Source of the DNA: Bacillota bacterium
GTDB lineage: Bacteria > Bacillota > Limnochordia > Limnochordales > ZCTH02-B6
Assembly: GCA_003387805.1 (NCBI GenBank)
Contig: QGSR01000087.1
Coordinates: forward strand, 1-7,547
Length of the DNA: 7,547 nucleotides
Reading direction: 5' to 3'
Shown here: one piece after another, positions 1 to 5,525 of the stretch
Layout of the letters: each line of letters starts with the position of its first letter
Position numbering within the stretch: position 1 is the stretch's first letter
Translations under genes and position numbers: made by a program
The notes under the pieces: generated by a model
Database searches by the model: none
What the model was told of the DNA's origin: nothing
The model's input: only the letters and a program-made list of their open reading frames with translations

Positions 1-129
1 GGGTTTTGCCGCCGTTATTTCACGGAGTTGGACGTCGTCTATCAATGGGGCAACAAGACGTCGAGCGGTCCCACGACCCGTTTGCCCCTGGAGGATCGTA
101 CTGTATTAAATGTACCTTTCGTTGAGTAA
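1..129 (+). CDS. C-terminal end of an unrecognised protein (partial, 5' end outside window)
   Basis: An open frame runs from the first base to a TAA at 127-129, giving 42 residues that end in NVPFVE. It has no internal stop and a plausible amino-acid mix (DVVYQWGN, TTRLPLEDRTV), which suggests the tail of a real protein. It belongs to no family I recognise. It points towards the minus-strand DinB-fold gene that ends at 156, and a perfect hairpin sits between the two, as expected for convergent genes. The fragment is too short for codon statistics to settle the matter, so chance openness cannot be excluded. Confidence 0.4.
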   Translation, partial: GFCRRYFTELDVVYQWGNKTSSGPTTRLPLEDRTVLNVPFVE

Positions 130-144
130 CAGGACGTGCACGAA

Positions 145-168
145 GCTCCCGGCGGCTACGCCGGGAGC
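145..168. terminator. Hairpin between convergent genes, possible bidirectional terminator
   Basis: A perfect 10-bp GC-rich inverted repeat (145-154 pairs with 159-168) closes a 4-base loop. The loop holds the TAG stop of the minus-strand DinB-fold gene. It lies 15 bases after the TAA of the plus-strand fragment. No clear T-run follows on either strand, so it is not a textbook intrinsic terminator. Position and symmetry make a transcript-end role plausible. Confidence 0.4.
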
Positions 169-905
169 GCCCGGCGCAGCTGCCGCAAATGGTACAGCTC
201 GTGATAAATCAGCCGCCGCAGCACTTTGCGGGCCGACCAGCGCTCGCCGGACTCCTCATCCGGAACCGGCGTGGCCGCCCGTTCCTGGTGGCTCAGACGA
301 CGCAAGCGGCCGGCGACGCGCTCGCGAATCCAAGCCATCAATTCTTCGAGCTCTTCCGGGTACTCACCGTCTTTGGGGAACGGAAACGGCACAACCCGGG
401 ACATGTACCACCATTCCACGGTGGCCACGTGGCGAGCGATCTGTTCCACGGTGCGCGCGCCGCCGCCCGGCCGCAGCGTCAGCCGGTCCGGCTGAAACCG
501 GCGCAGCGTGGCCAGCAGTTCCCGGCGCGATGCCGCCAGCAGACGGAGGGTCGCCTCGATCTCGTCGTCCGTGACGGGCTGCTGGTCCCACGCGAAAAAC
601 GCGGCCGTGTTTCCGTGGACGATGCTCTCGCCCACCGGCACCCGTTCGAGGATGCAAACGCCCGTTTGGTCTGCGGTACGAAGCGCCCGCGCAACCGCCG
701 GAATGTCCCAGAGCCGGGCCAGCCCCCAGCGGGCCAGCCAGCCGTCGTACTCCGCGGCAGCGGCCGGGATGCGCCGCAGCGCTTCGTCCTCGCCGGCTGC
801 AAACACGACGCAGCCGGGTCGCTCAGCCACCCACGCTTCCACCCGGCCCGCATCGTCCACGCCCAAGAGCACGGTTAAACAGCCGTTGGCCGCCATGTCT
901 TCCAC
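156..905 (-). CDS. DinB-superfamily protein with a HicB-like N-terminal region
   Basis: A 249-residue protein. Residues about 115-249 form a DinB-like four-helix domain. The three histidines that usually bind a divalent metal are visible: H159 in the IARHVATVEWWY motif, and H235 and H239 in the HELYHLRQL motif near the C-terminus. DinB-fold proteins are putative metal-dependent enzymes such as thiol transferases or hydrolases, and the founding Bacillus member is damage-inducible. Residues about 10-60 (AWVAERPGCVVFAAGEDEAL) resemble the HicB/UPF0150 small fold; this is an inference from pattern. Start: the GTG at 905 has GGGGAG seven bases upstream, whereas the ATG at 920 (five codons longer) has no ribosome site. 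The gene follows the yneA-like gene by 67 bases with no terminator between, so it probably shares the LexA-controlled promoter. The substrate is unknown. Confidence 0.85.
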   Translation of the reverse strand: MEDMAANGCLTVLLGVDDAGRVEAWVAERPGCVVFAAGEDEALRRIPAAAAEYDGWLARWGLARLWDIPAVARALRTADQTGVCILERVPVGESIVHGNTAAFFAWDQQPVTDDEIEATLRLLAASRRELLATLRRFQPDRLTLRPGGGARTVEQIARHVATVEWWYMSRVVPFPFPKDGEYPEELEELMAWIRERVAGRLRRLSHQERAATPVPDEESGERWSARKVLRRLIYHELYHLRQLRRALPA

Positions 906-972
906 CGGTTCTCTCCCCATCCATCATGTTTCTAGTCGGATTCGACTTGTCCGGCGTGCCACCTGGTGCGAA

Positions 973-1278
973 TCAACGCACCGGAACTTTCAGCACTTGG
1001 CCCGGCCGAAGGACGGCGCCGGGCAAGTCGTTGGCCTCCCGGATCTCGTCCACCAGCTGGCGGGTGTCGACGCCCGGCCCCGCATGCCGCCGGGCGATGT
1101 GCCACAGCGTGTCGCCGTCCCGCACGACGACTTCCTTGTATTCCTGGACTGGCGGGACCAGGGTCTTCGACGAGCCCTGGGAAATCAGCGCGAACACCGC
1201 TGACACGGATACGGCCAGGACGATGAGCAAGTAGGCGTGGCTCTTACGGGTGCGGCGGCTTTCGGTCCGGACGTGCAT
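973..1278 (-). CDS. yneA: YneA-like SOS cell-division suppressor (single-pass LysM protein)
   Basis: A 101-residue protein with a basic N-terminus, one membrane segment at about residues 15-33 (AYLLIVLAVSVSAVFALIS), a short linker, and one LysM domain at about 47-99 (begins VVVRDGDTLWHIA, ends LRPGQVLKVPV). The length and layout match Bacillus YneA, which is made during SOS, sits at the membrane with LysM facing the wall, and blocks septum completion. The gene diverges from lexA exactly as yneA does in Bacillus, with LexA-type operators in between. Start: the ATG at 1278 has GGGAGG nine bases upstream. The frame stays open to an ATG at 1305, but that codon lies within a LexA-box-like sequence and before the ribosome site, so I reject it. 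The function rests on context and architecture, since LysM alone is unspecific. Confidence 0.85.
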   Translation of the reverse strand: MHVRTESRRTRKSHAYLLIVLAVSVSAVFALISQGSSKTLVPPVQEYKEVVVRDGDTLWHIARRHAGPGVDTRQLVDEIREANDLPGAVLRPGQVLKVPVR

Positions 1279-1298
1279 GGCGGCAAACCTCCCGCAGG

Positions 1299-1312
1299 CG
1301 AACATACGTACT
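1299..1312. promoter_or_regulatory. LexA-box-like palindrome, yneA-proximal
   Basis: CGAACATACGTACT matches CGAAC-N4-GTTCG at 8 of 10 fixed positions, with a perfect left half and an imperfect right half. It lies just downstream of the proposed yneA -10 box, near the expected start of transcription, where a bound repressor could block initiation. It is the weakest right half of the four sites. Confidence 0.5.
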
Positions 1313-1322
1313 GTATGGCTCT

Positions 1323-1352
1323 ACCATAGCACCGAACACCCGTTCTTGTCAA
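1323..1352 (-). promoter_or_regulatory. Sigma-A promoter of the yneA-dinB-like operon
   Basis: On the minus strand there is a perfect -35 TTGACA (1347-1352), an 18-base spacer, and a -10 TATGGT (1323-1328; four of six consensus bases). The best LexA box fills most of the spacer and abuts the -35, which explains how the operon could be silent until DNA damage. Confidence 0.7.
1333..1346. promoter_or_regulatory. LexA operator (SOS box), best match
   Basis: CGAACACCCGTTCT matches the Gram-positive SOS box CGAAC-N4-GTTCG at 9 of 10 fixed positions, with a perfect GAAC-N4-GTTC core. It sits between the -35 and -10 of the yneA promoter, the classic place for repression. Confidence 0.85.
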
Positions 1353-1371
1353 GCCTTCGCGCCCAAATTTT

Positions 1372-1385
1372 CGAACGGGCGTTTG
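1372..1385. promoter_or_regulatory. LexA operator, middle site
   Basis: CGAACGGGCGTTTG matches 9 of 10 fixed positions of the SOS box and fits the purine-N-purine-pyrimidine preference of the central four bases. It lies upstream of both divergent promoters and one base from the next box, so cooperative LexA binding towards lexA is plausible. Confidence 0.7.
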
Positions 1386-1386
1386 C

Positions 1387-1400
1387 AGAACCTACGTTTG
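1387..1400. promoter_or_regulatory. LexA operator overlapping the lexA -35 box
   Basis: AGAACCTACGTTTG matches 8 of 10 fixed positions. Its last three bases are the first three of the lexA -35 hexamer (1398-1403), so LexA bound here would exclude RNA polymerase. This is consistent with the autorepression seen across lexA genes. Confidence 0.65.
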
Positions 1401-1426
1401 CACCGCCGCGCGCCCGATGTTATAAT
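1398..1426 (+). promoter_or_regulatory. Sigma-A promoter of lexA with extended -10
   Basis: A -35 TTGCAC (1398-1403), an exact 17-base spacer and a perfect -10 TATAAT (1421-1426) preceded by TGn (TG at 1418-1419) make a strong vegetative promoter. The expected start of transcription leaves an untranslated leader of roughly 40 bases before the GTG of lexA. Confidence 0.85.
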
Positions 1427-1470
1427 GAACGCAATCCAAACATCCTTTTGGGTCAAGGGAGTGCCGAGCG

Positions 1471-2082
1471 GTGAATGAACTGACGCCGAGGCAGCGGCAA
1501 ATTCTCGAGTTCATCAAGCGGGAAGTGCAGCAGAAGGGTTATCCGCCCTCCGTGCGCGAGATCGGGCAGGCGGTGGGCCTCAGCTCCAGTTCCACGGTGC
1601 ACGGCCACCTCAACAAGCTGGAGGAGAAAGGCTACATCCGCCGGGACCCCACCAAGCCCCGGGCCATCGAGCTGCTGGACGAGGCCACGGGCACCGCCCG
1701 CTCCGAACTGGTGTACGCTCCCATCGTCGGACGCGTCACCGCCGGCGAGCCCATCCTCGCGGTGGAGAACATCGAAGCCTATTTTCCGCTGCCGAAGGGC
1801 TTCGTCAGCCACGGCCAGCTGTTTCTCCTGGAAGTGCGGGGCGACAGCATGCTGAACGCGGGTATTTTGGACGGAGACTACGTGGTGGTCCGCCAGCAGC
1901 CGGACGCGAGCAACGGCGACATCGTCGTGGCCCTCATCGGCGAAGAAGCGACGGTAAAGCGGTTCTACAAAGAAAACGGCCACATTCGCCTGCAGCCGGA
2001 AAACGACGCGTATCCGCCTATCATCGGTAAGGACATTCAGGTGCTCGGCAAAGTGGTCGGGGTGTACCGCCGTCTGCATTGA
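1471..2082 (+). CDS. lexA: LexA repressor of the SOS response (self-cleaving)
   Basis: A 203-residue protein, a usual length for LexA. The N-terminal winged helix (about 1-65; [34 protein letters not shown]) binds SOS boxes. The C-terminal part (about 80-203) is an S24-type latent protease with the cleavage bond Ala91-Gly92 (RVTAGEP), nucleophile Ser126 (GDSM) and general base Lys163 (ATVKRF), all present. With activated RecA the protein cleaves itself and releases SOS genes. Start: the GTG at 1471 has AAGGGAG nine bases upstream. The gene is transcribed away from yneA, and an operator overlaps its own -35, so it is very probably autoregulated. Nothing is missing or odd in the protein. Confidence 0.98.
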   Translation: MNELTPRQRQILEFIKREVQQKGYPPSVREIGQAVGLSSSSTVHGHLNKLEEKGYIRRDPTKPRAIELLDEATGTARSELVYAPIVGRVTAGEPILAVENIEAYFPLPKGFVSHGQLFLLEVRGDSMLNAGILDGDYVVVRQQPDASNGDIVVALIGEEATVKRFYKENGHIRLQPENDAYPPIIGKDIQVLGKVVGVYRRLH

Positions 2083-2090
2083 CGGGTGCC

Positions 2091-2107
2091 GCCGGCGGCG
2101 CGCCGGC
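2091..2107 (+). terminator. GC hairpin just after lexA, weak terminator candidate
   Basis: GCCGGCG (2091-2097) pairs perfectly with CGCCGGC (2101-2107) across a 3-base loop, starting 8 bases after the lexA stop. No T-run follows, so intrinsic termination is uncertain; the surroundings are simply very GC-rich. Confidence 0.3.
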
Positions 2108-2170
2108 GCACGCGGCGCGCAGGGCGTCGTGAGCGCCCCGTTGAAGAGCGTCGTGCGCGTGTAGAGAGAC

Positions 2171-2228
2171 GGGACCGGCTGCGCGAGGCGGCGTCTCGCC
2201 CGCGTTCTGCCCGCCGCACAACCGGTCC
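2171..2228. other. Long inverted repeat in the lexA convergent gap
   Basis: The 204-base gap between lexA and the minus-strand gene ending at 2287 has no convincing reading frame. Its main structure is an 8-bp perfect outer stem (2171-2178 with 2221-2228), which continues inwards with imperfect pairing. An inner hairpin (2183-2187 with 2195-2199) sits inside it. It may end transcription from both sides or be part of a structured RNA. No T-run follows on either strand, and it matches no RNA family I know. Confidence 0.35.
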
Positions 2229-2286
2229 CTGACAGGCAGAGTGCGGCGACTGCTGCGTGCGCGTTGTCGCGGTGCGGTCCGGCTCC

Positions 2287-2661
2287 TTACGAGCTGGCCT
2301 CCAGCGATACCTGCTCGTCGGCGGAGGCCGCGATATCCTCCGCGCCGCCGGCCGTCTCGAGGCCCAGGACGGCGAAGAACATCTCCAGCGCCTGGCGCCT
2401 GCCCTTGACCGACGCCGTGTCCTCCGCAGAATCAGAAAGGGGTAGTGCGGCATGTGCCTCGACGGCATATCGGTGCGCCGCATCTACCCCTTTTTCTTCA
2501 ATCAGCTGCATCAGCGTGTCGTACGTGGCCCGCCGGGCCTCGGCCTGAGCACGCCAGAAATCCGGCTCCGACGTCAGCTCGCTGGCCAGCAGGTCCTGCT
2601 TCGCCAGGCGCTTGAACCGCTTCAGCGCCTTGAGCGCGTCGGCCGCTGTGACGTTGAACAT
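2287..2661 (-). CDS. Unrecognised small helical protein
   Basis: A 124-residue protein of no family I recognise. The N-terminal half is rich in charged and Leu/Ala residues and looks alpha-helical (ALKALKRFKRLAKQDLL, then EARRATYDTLMQLIEEKG). A second helical patch lies at about 87-100 (GRRQALEMFFAVLG). The last 20 residues are acidic and Ser/Ala-rich, probably disordered. There is no signal peptide, membrane segment or cysteine. Start: the ATG at 2661 follows a very strong ribosome site (GGAGGAGGGG). The frame stays open 45 codons further upstream, but that stretch is Arg/Ser-rich and has no such site. The gene lies 165 bases after the ypmA-like gene, so it may have its own promoter. Confidence 0.75.
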   Translation of the reverse strand: MFNVTAADALKALKRFKRLAKQDLLASELTSEPDFWRAQAEARRATYDTLMQLIEEKGVDAAHRYAVEAHAALPLSDSAEDTASVKGRRQALEMFFAVLGLETAGGAEDIAASADEQVSLEASS

Positions 2662-2826
2662 CTGGTCCCCTCCTCCTTTTTGCCGACTGGAAGACGACCG
2701 CCGTTTCCGCCATTCCCTTTCTTGCATATTTCGAGAAGCGCCCGGCGAATCCTTGTCGGTTTGTCGGATCGCGGCGCGCTTTCCACTAGTATTCAACCCG
2801 GGCTTGGGCCTATGCGGCAGAGCCCG

Positions 2827-3054
2827 TCACGCCTTGTAGATGGTAAGGAAATAGCGCCCGTCCTCGGCCAGGCGCAGGCCGAATATGTACCCGTCGTCTT
2901 TCAGGGACCGGTTCAGAAACGTCACCAGCCGCTGCACGTCGCCCTGCAGCGCCAGCGTGTCGCTGGCCAAAACCTGCAGCGGCTCGTGGTCCGCCCGGAT
3001 TTTCGCCGGGCTGCGCGCCGGCTCCTGGGGGGCGCGTCCCTCTTTCTCCGTCAT
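2827..3054 (-). CDS. YpmA/DUF4264-family protein
   Basis: A 75-residue protein. Residues about 25-75 (PLQVLASDTLALQGDVQ, then LVTFLNRSLKDDGYIFGLRL and a closing YFLTIYKA) match the pattern of the short Bacillus YpmA/DUF4264 proteins: a strand, a helix with FLNRSLK, FGL, then a strand ending in IYK. YpmA proteins are around 55 residues, so about 20 charged, Pro-rich residues are extra at the N-terminus. The family's function is unknown. Start: the ATG at 3054 overlaps the surE TGA in an ATGA arrangement, so translation is probably coupled to surE. The frame is open further upstream within surE, but that part shadows surE. Confidence 0.75.
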   Translation of the reverse strand: MTEKEGRAPQEPARSPAKIRADHEPLQVLASDTLALQGDVQRLVTFLNRSLKDDGYIFGLRLAEDGRYFLTIYKA

Positions 3055-3863
3055 TCGTCCGTTCCTCCGCTCGGCGCCCGGCCCGCGGCGTCGGGGCTCT
3101 TGGCCAAGGTATCGATGACCCACGTTTCCACCGTCTCCAGAGCGCCGTAATTGGTCAAGTCAAACGTGATGGGCGTGACGGAAATGTAGCCGCGGCGCAC
3201 GGCCACCGTGTCGATGCTCTCGTCGTCCGAATCCGCGTCCTCGATTTCCCCGGCCATCCAGTAGTACGCCTTGCCCCGGGGATCAAAGCGCCGGTGCAGC
3301 ACGTCGCGGTAGCGGCGCAGTCCCAGCCGGGTGGCGCGCCAGCCCCGGATCCGGCCCGCGGGCACGTTGACGTTGAGCACGGTGCCGGCGGCCAGAGGCC
3401 TTTCCACCAGAAGGCGCGCCAGCCTCCACCCCGCCGCCGCGGCCGTCTCGTAGCGGTCCGGCGTGTAGGCGTCGTAGTCGTCCAAAGACAGCGCGATGGC
3501 CGGAAAGTCGTAGATGGCCGCCTCGATGGCGCCCGAAACCGTGCCCGAGTACATGACGTCGGTGCCCAGATTGGACCCGCGGTTGATGCCGGACAGGACG
3601 ATGTCGGGCCGCGCGTCCATCAGCGCCGTGGCCACCTTGACGCAGTCCGACGGCGTGCCGTTGAGCTGAAACGCCTTGACCCCCGGGCCCATGGGCACCT
3701 CGTCCACCCGCAAAGGCTTGTGGATGGTGATGGCTTGTCCCGTCGCGCTGCGCTCCCGGTCGGGCGCCATCACCCACACCTCCGCGCCTTCGGGCCGGGC
3801 CTCCACCAGGGCCTGAATGCCGGGCGCCCGGATTCCGTCGTCGTTGGTAATCAGTACCCGCAC
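3051..3863 (-). CDS. surE: 5'/3'-nucleotidase SurE
   Basis: A 270-residue protein with the whole SurE signature. It starts MRVLITNDDGIRAPG with metal ligands Asp8 and Asp9. Ser39 lies in PDRERSATG, and Asn94 lies in SGINRGSN (family motif GINxGxN). The NGTPSDCVK and YSGTVSGA motifs are also present. SurE is a cytoplasmic metal-dependent phosphatase acting on nucleoside monophosphates (EC 3.1.3.5), linked to stationary-phase survival in other bacteria. The usual REAGHEV-like stretch after helix 1 is slightly shortened (EARPEGAEV). Start: the GTG at 3863 is the only candidate, because the in-frame TAG four codons upstream is the stop of the mgtC-like gene. The ribosome site AGGGTGA overlaps that stop, so the two genes are tightly coupled, and ypmA overlaps its end. 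Confidence 0.97.
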   Translation of the reverse strand: MRVLITNDDGIRAPGIQALVEARPEGAEVWVMAPDRERSATGQAITIHKPLRVDEVPMGPGVKAFQLNGTPSDCVKVATALMDARPDIVLSGINRGSNLGTDVMYSGTVSGAIEAAIYDFPAIALSLDDYDAYTPDRYETAAAAGWRLARLLVERPLAAGTVLNVNVPAGRIRGWRATRLGLRRYRDVLHRRFDPRGKAYYWMAGEIEDADSDDESIDTVAVRRGYISVTPITFDLTNYGALETVETWVIDTLAKSPDAAGRAPSGGTDE

Positions 3864-3872
3864 ACCATCACC

Positions 3873-4580
3873 CTACCGAGAAAAATCGCCGCGGCCCACG
3901 TGGACGACGCCCTCGATGGCGCCCAGCTCGTCCACCACCTGAAGCGGGTTGGTCCTGGGCGCCATGACCACCGACAGCTCCAAGGACGCGTAGCCTTCGT
4001 GCTCCGGGTCCGCGTCGATCTCCACGCCGCGGATGTCGATCTTATGTTTCGCCAGGACGCTGGACACCGCCGCGATCATGCCCGGTTTGTCCACGATGCG
4101 CATGACGATGACGTCCCGCTGCACGCCCAGCCACCGGCGCTCCACCCGGACCAGGTATTTCAACGCCAGCATGACCAGCAGCGTGGTGGCCACGGCCGCC
4201 GCGTACATGCCCGAGCCCACGGCCAGCCCGATGCCGGCCACGGTCCACAGGCTCGCGGCCGTGGTCAGGCCGCGCACGCTGCTGCCTTCCCGCAAAATGG
4301 TGCCCGCGCCGAGAAAGCCGATGCCGCTGATGACCTGCGCGGCGATGCGGCCGCCGTCGTAGCTGGGCGTCAGCACGCCGCCGCGCATGTCTAGCAGCCC
4401 GTACATAGAAACCAGCATGGCCAGCGTCGATCCCACGCAGACGAGAATGTGGGTGCGCAGCCCGGCGGGCCGGTTGAGCGTCTCGCGTTCCAGCCCGATG
4501 GCGCCGCCGAGAACGGTGGCCAGCAGCAAACGAGCGAACAGTTCCCAGTAGGTGAGTTCCACTGCCAGCAGAGCCCCCAT
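3873..4580 (-). CDS. MgtC/SapB-family membrane protein with ACT-like C-terminus
   Basis: A 235-residue protein. The N-terminal two thirds (about 1-150) is a multi-pass membrane domain with MgtC/SapB signatures: LGGAIGLERE, RPAGLRTHILV, ISGIGFLGAGTI and VRGLTTAASLW. The C-terminal part (about 155-235; VIVMRIVDKPGMIAAVSSVLAKH) looks like an ACT-type regulatory domain, a common MgtC tail. MgtC proteins are linked to growth in low magnesium and to virulence in pathogens by modulating other proteins. They are not proven magnesium transporters, so no transport claim is made. Start: the ATG at 4580 has AGGA six bases upstream. It lies 81 bases after sigH with no obvious terminator or promoter between, so it may be read from the sigH promoter, and surE follows after only 9 bases. 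Confidence 0.93.
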   Translation of the reverse strand: MGALLAVELTYWELFARLLLATVLGGAIGLERETLNRPAGLRTHILVCVGSTLAMLVSMYGLLDMRGGVLTPSYDGGRIAAQVISGIGFLGAGTILREGSSVRGLTTAASLWTVAGIGLAVGSGMYAAAVATTLLVMLALKYLVRVERRWLGVQRDVIVMRIVDKPGMIAAVSSVLAKHKIDIRGVEIDADPEHEGYASLELSVVMAPRTNPLQVVDELGAIEGVVHVGRGDFSR

Positions 4581-4661
4581 CGGTCATCCTATGGCCGACC
4601 GGGAGGGCGGGGCATGCAGTCGGCCGACCGGACCTGATGTTCCGCAGACGTCCAAGAGAGA

Positions 4662-5312
4662 CTAAAATTCCCGCTGGAGCTTGAGCTTAATGCGACAAAG
4701 CGCGTTGTCGATGGACTTGGTGTGGGTGCCCAGCCGCGCGGCCATCTCCTTGTAGGTAAGGCCGTTGATGTACAGCCGGAACACTTTGTACTCGAACTCG
4801 CTGAGCATCTTCTTGATCTGCCGTTGCGTGTGGTAGAGCCGCTCCCGGTCGATAACGAGCTTTTCAGGGTCGTCCACCTTGTTGTTGGTCAAAACCTCCA
4901 TCAAGGTGCGGTCCCCTTCGGCGTCGTACACCGGCTTGTGCAGTGACGTGTACTGGTTCAGAGGAATGTGCTTCTGGCGCGTCGTGCCCTTGATGGCGCT
5001 GATGACGTTGCGCACGATGCACAGCTTGGCGAAGGACCAAAACGACGACGAGCCCGGGGAAAAGTCGCGAATCGCCTTATAAAGACCAATCATGCCTTCC
5101 TGCAGCAAGTCGTCGTCTTCGGCGCCCTGCAAAAAATACGGGCGGGTCCAGATGTAGACCAGCTTTTCGTACTTGCGGAGCAAGTAGTCGTACGCGTCCT
5201 CGGACCCTTCCTGCGCGACGCGGACCACCTCTTCGTCGGTCATCCGGGAAAAGTCCGCCCTCGTGTACTTTCGTGCAGCTTTGCCGCCGTCGGGCAAAGG
5301 AAGCGCGGCCAT
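4662..5312 (-). CDS. sigH: Sporulation sigma factor SigH (sigma-30 type)
   Basis: A 216-residue protein; Bacillus SigH is about 218. Region 2 (about 40-110) has the core-binding EDDDLLQEGMIGLYKAIRDF at 65-84. The linker carries TRQKHIPLNQYTSLHKPVYD (111-130), highly typical of SigH. Region 4 (about 160-214) ends with the helix-turn-helix TYKEMAARLGTHTKSIDNAL. SigH directs early-stationary and sporulation-entry genes. Start: the ATG at 5312 has AGAGG seven bases upstream. The open frame extends 40 codons further, but that part spans the promoter and has no ribosome site before its first codons. A SigH-type promoter lies immediately upstream. The usual yacP/rpmG/secE neighbours are absent, so a SigH-like paralogue is possible though less likely. 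Confidence 0.95.
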   Translation of the reverse strand: MAALPLPDGGKAARKYTRADFSRMTDEEVVRVAQEGSEDAYDYLLRKYEKLVYIWTRPYFLQGAEDDDLLQEGMIGLYKAIRDFSPGSSSFWSFAKLCIVRNVISAIKGTTRQKHIPLNQYTSLHKPVYDAEGDRTLMEVLTNNKVDDPEKLVIDRERLYHTQRQIKKMLSEFEYKVFRLYINGLTYKEMAARLGTHTKSIDNALCRIKLKLQREF

Positions 5313-5360
5313 GCACACACCTCTTTCCTTCCCTGGATGCGTACGGCTTAAGTACAAACA

Positions 5361-5387
5361 ATTCGCCGCGGGCGCGCAATCTCCTTT
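5361..5387 (-). promoter_or_regulatory. SigH-type promoter upstream of sigH
   Basis: Reading the minus strand, AAAGGAGAT (5379-5387) fits the SigH -35 consensus R-W-AGGA-N-N-T at every position. After 11 bases comes GGCGAAT (5361-5367), which fits the -10 form RNNGAAT. The start of transcription would fall about 40 bases before the sigH ATG and just downstream of the speH terminator. The AAAGGAG could also be read as a ribosome site, but no start codon lies at a usable distance after it. Confidence 0.55.
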
Positions 5388-5404
5388 GTCGGTCCGCAAT
5401 GCGG

Positions 5405-5443
5405 AAAAGACCCCGTCCCATGCTTTCGGCACCGGACGGGGTC
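5405..5443 (-). terminator. Intrinsic terminator of speH
   Basis: On the minus strand a perfect 10-bp stem (5434-5443 with 5409-5418) encloses a 15-base loop that can form a small extra stem, followed by TTTT (5405-5408). It lies 82 bases after the speH stop and upstream of the sigH promoter, so it separates the two transcripts. There is no T-run on the plus strand, so it acts on minus-strand transcripts only. Confidence 0.9.
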
Positions 5444-5525
5444 CTAAGTACGATCGTCTTCCCCTTTGGAATTACATTTCGATTTGGATCTGGATCTCAT
5501 AAACGGTACGCAGTCCCGCCTTTCT

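Noticed and set aside
189..1203. Plus-strand frames of 229 and 231 codons opposite the DinB-fold and yneA-like genes
   Set aside because: No motif or ribosome site, and they run across two well-supported minus-strand genes.
1279..1305. Upstream ATG at 1305 as the yneA start
   Set aside because: It lies inside a LexA-box-like site and upstream of the good GGGAGG ribosome site that serves the ATG at 1278.
1453..2079. Minus-strand open frame of 208 codons opposite lexA
   Set aside because: It exactly shadows lexA, a fully conserved gene, and has no recognisable domain or ribosome site.
2083..2286. SRP RNA, 6S RNA or tmRNA in the gap after lexA
   Set aside because: The conserved SRP motif (GGTCAGGTCCGGAAGGAAGC) and other landmarks are absent on both strands.
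3294..4394. Long plus-strand open frame (366 codons) opposite surE and the mgtC-like gene
   Set aside because: It is rich in His, Arg, Gly and Ala, as antisense frames of GC-rich genes are. It has no family motifs, and both strands cannot plausibly be coding when surE and mgtC are so clear.
4593..4631. Direct repeat of GGCCGACCGG (4593-4602 and 4622-4631) between sigH and the mgtC-like gene
   Set aside because: Two copies of a GC-rich 10-mer in a GC-rich gap may arise by chance, and no known operator fits. It also does not form a terminator.
5313..5432. A 40-codon N-terminal extension of sigH starting at 5432
   Set aside because: It overlaps the speH terminator and the SigH-type promoter, has no ribosome site, and makes the protein longer than known SigH proteins.
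5481..5497. Short hexamer-like repeat GATTTGGATCTGGATCT after speH
   Set aside because: Fewer than three imperfect units; too short to call a functional repeat.
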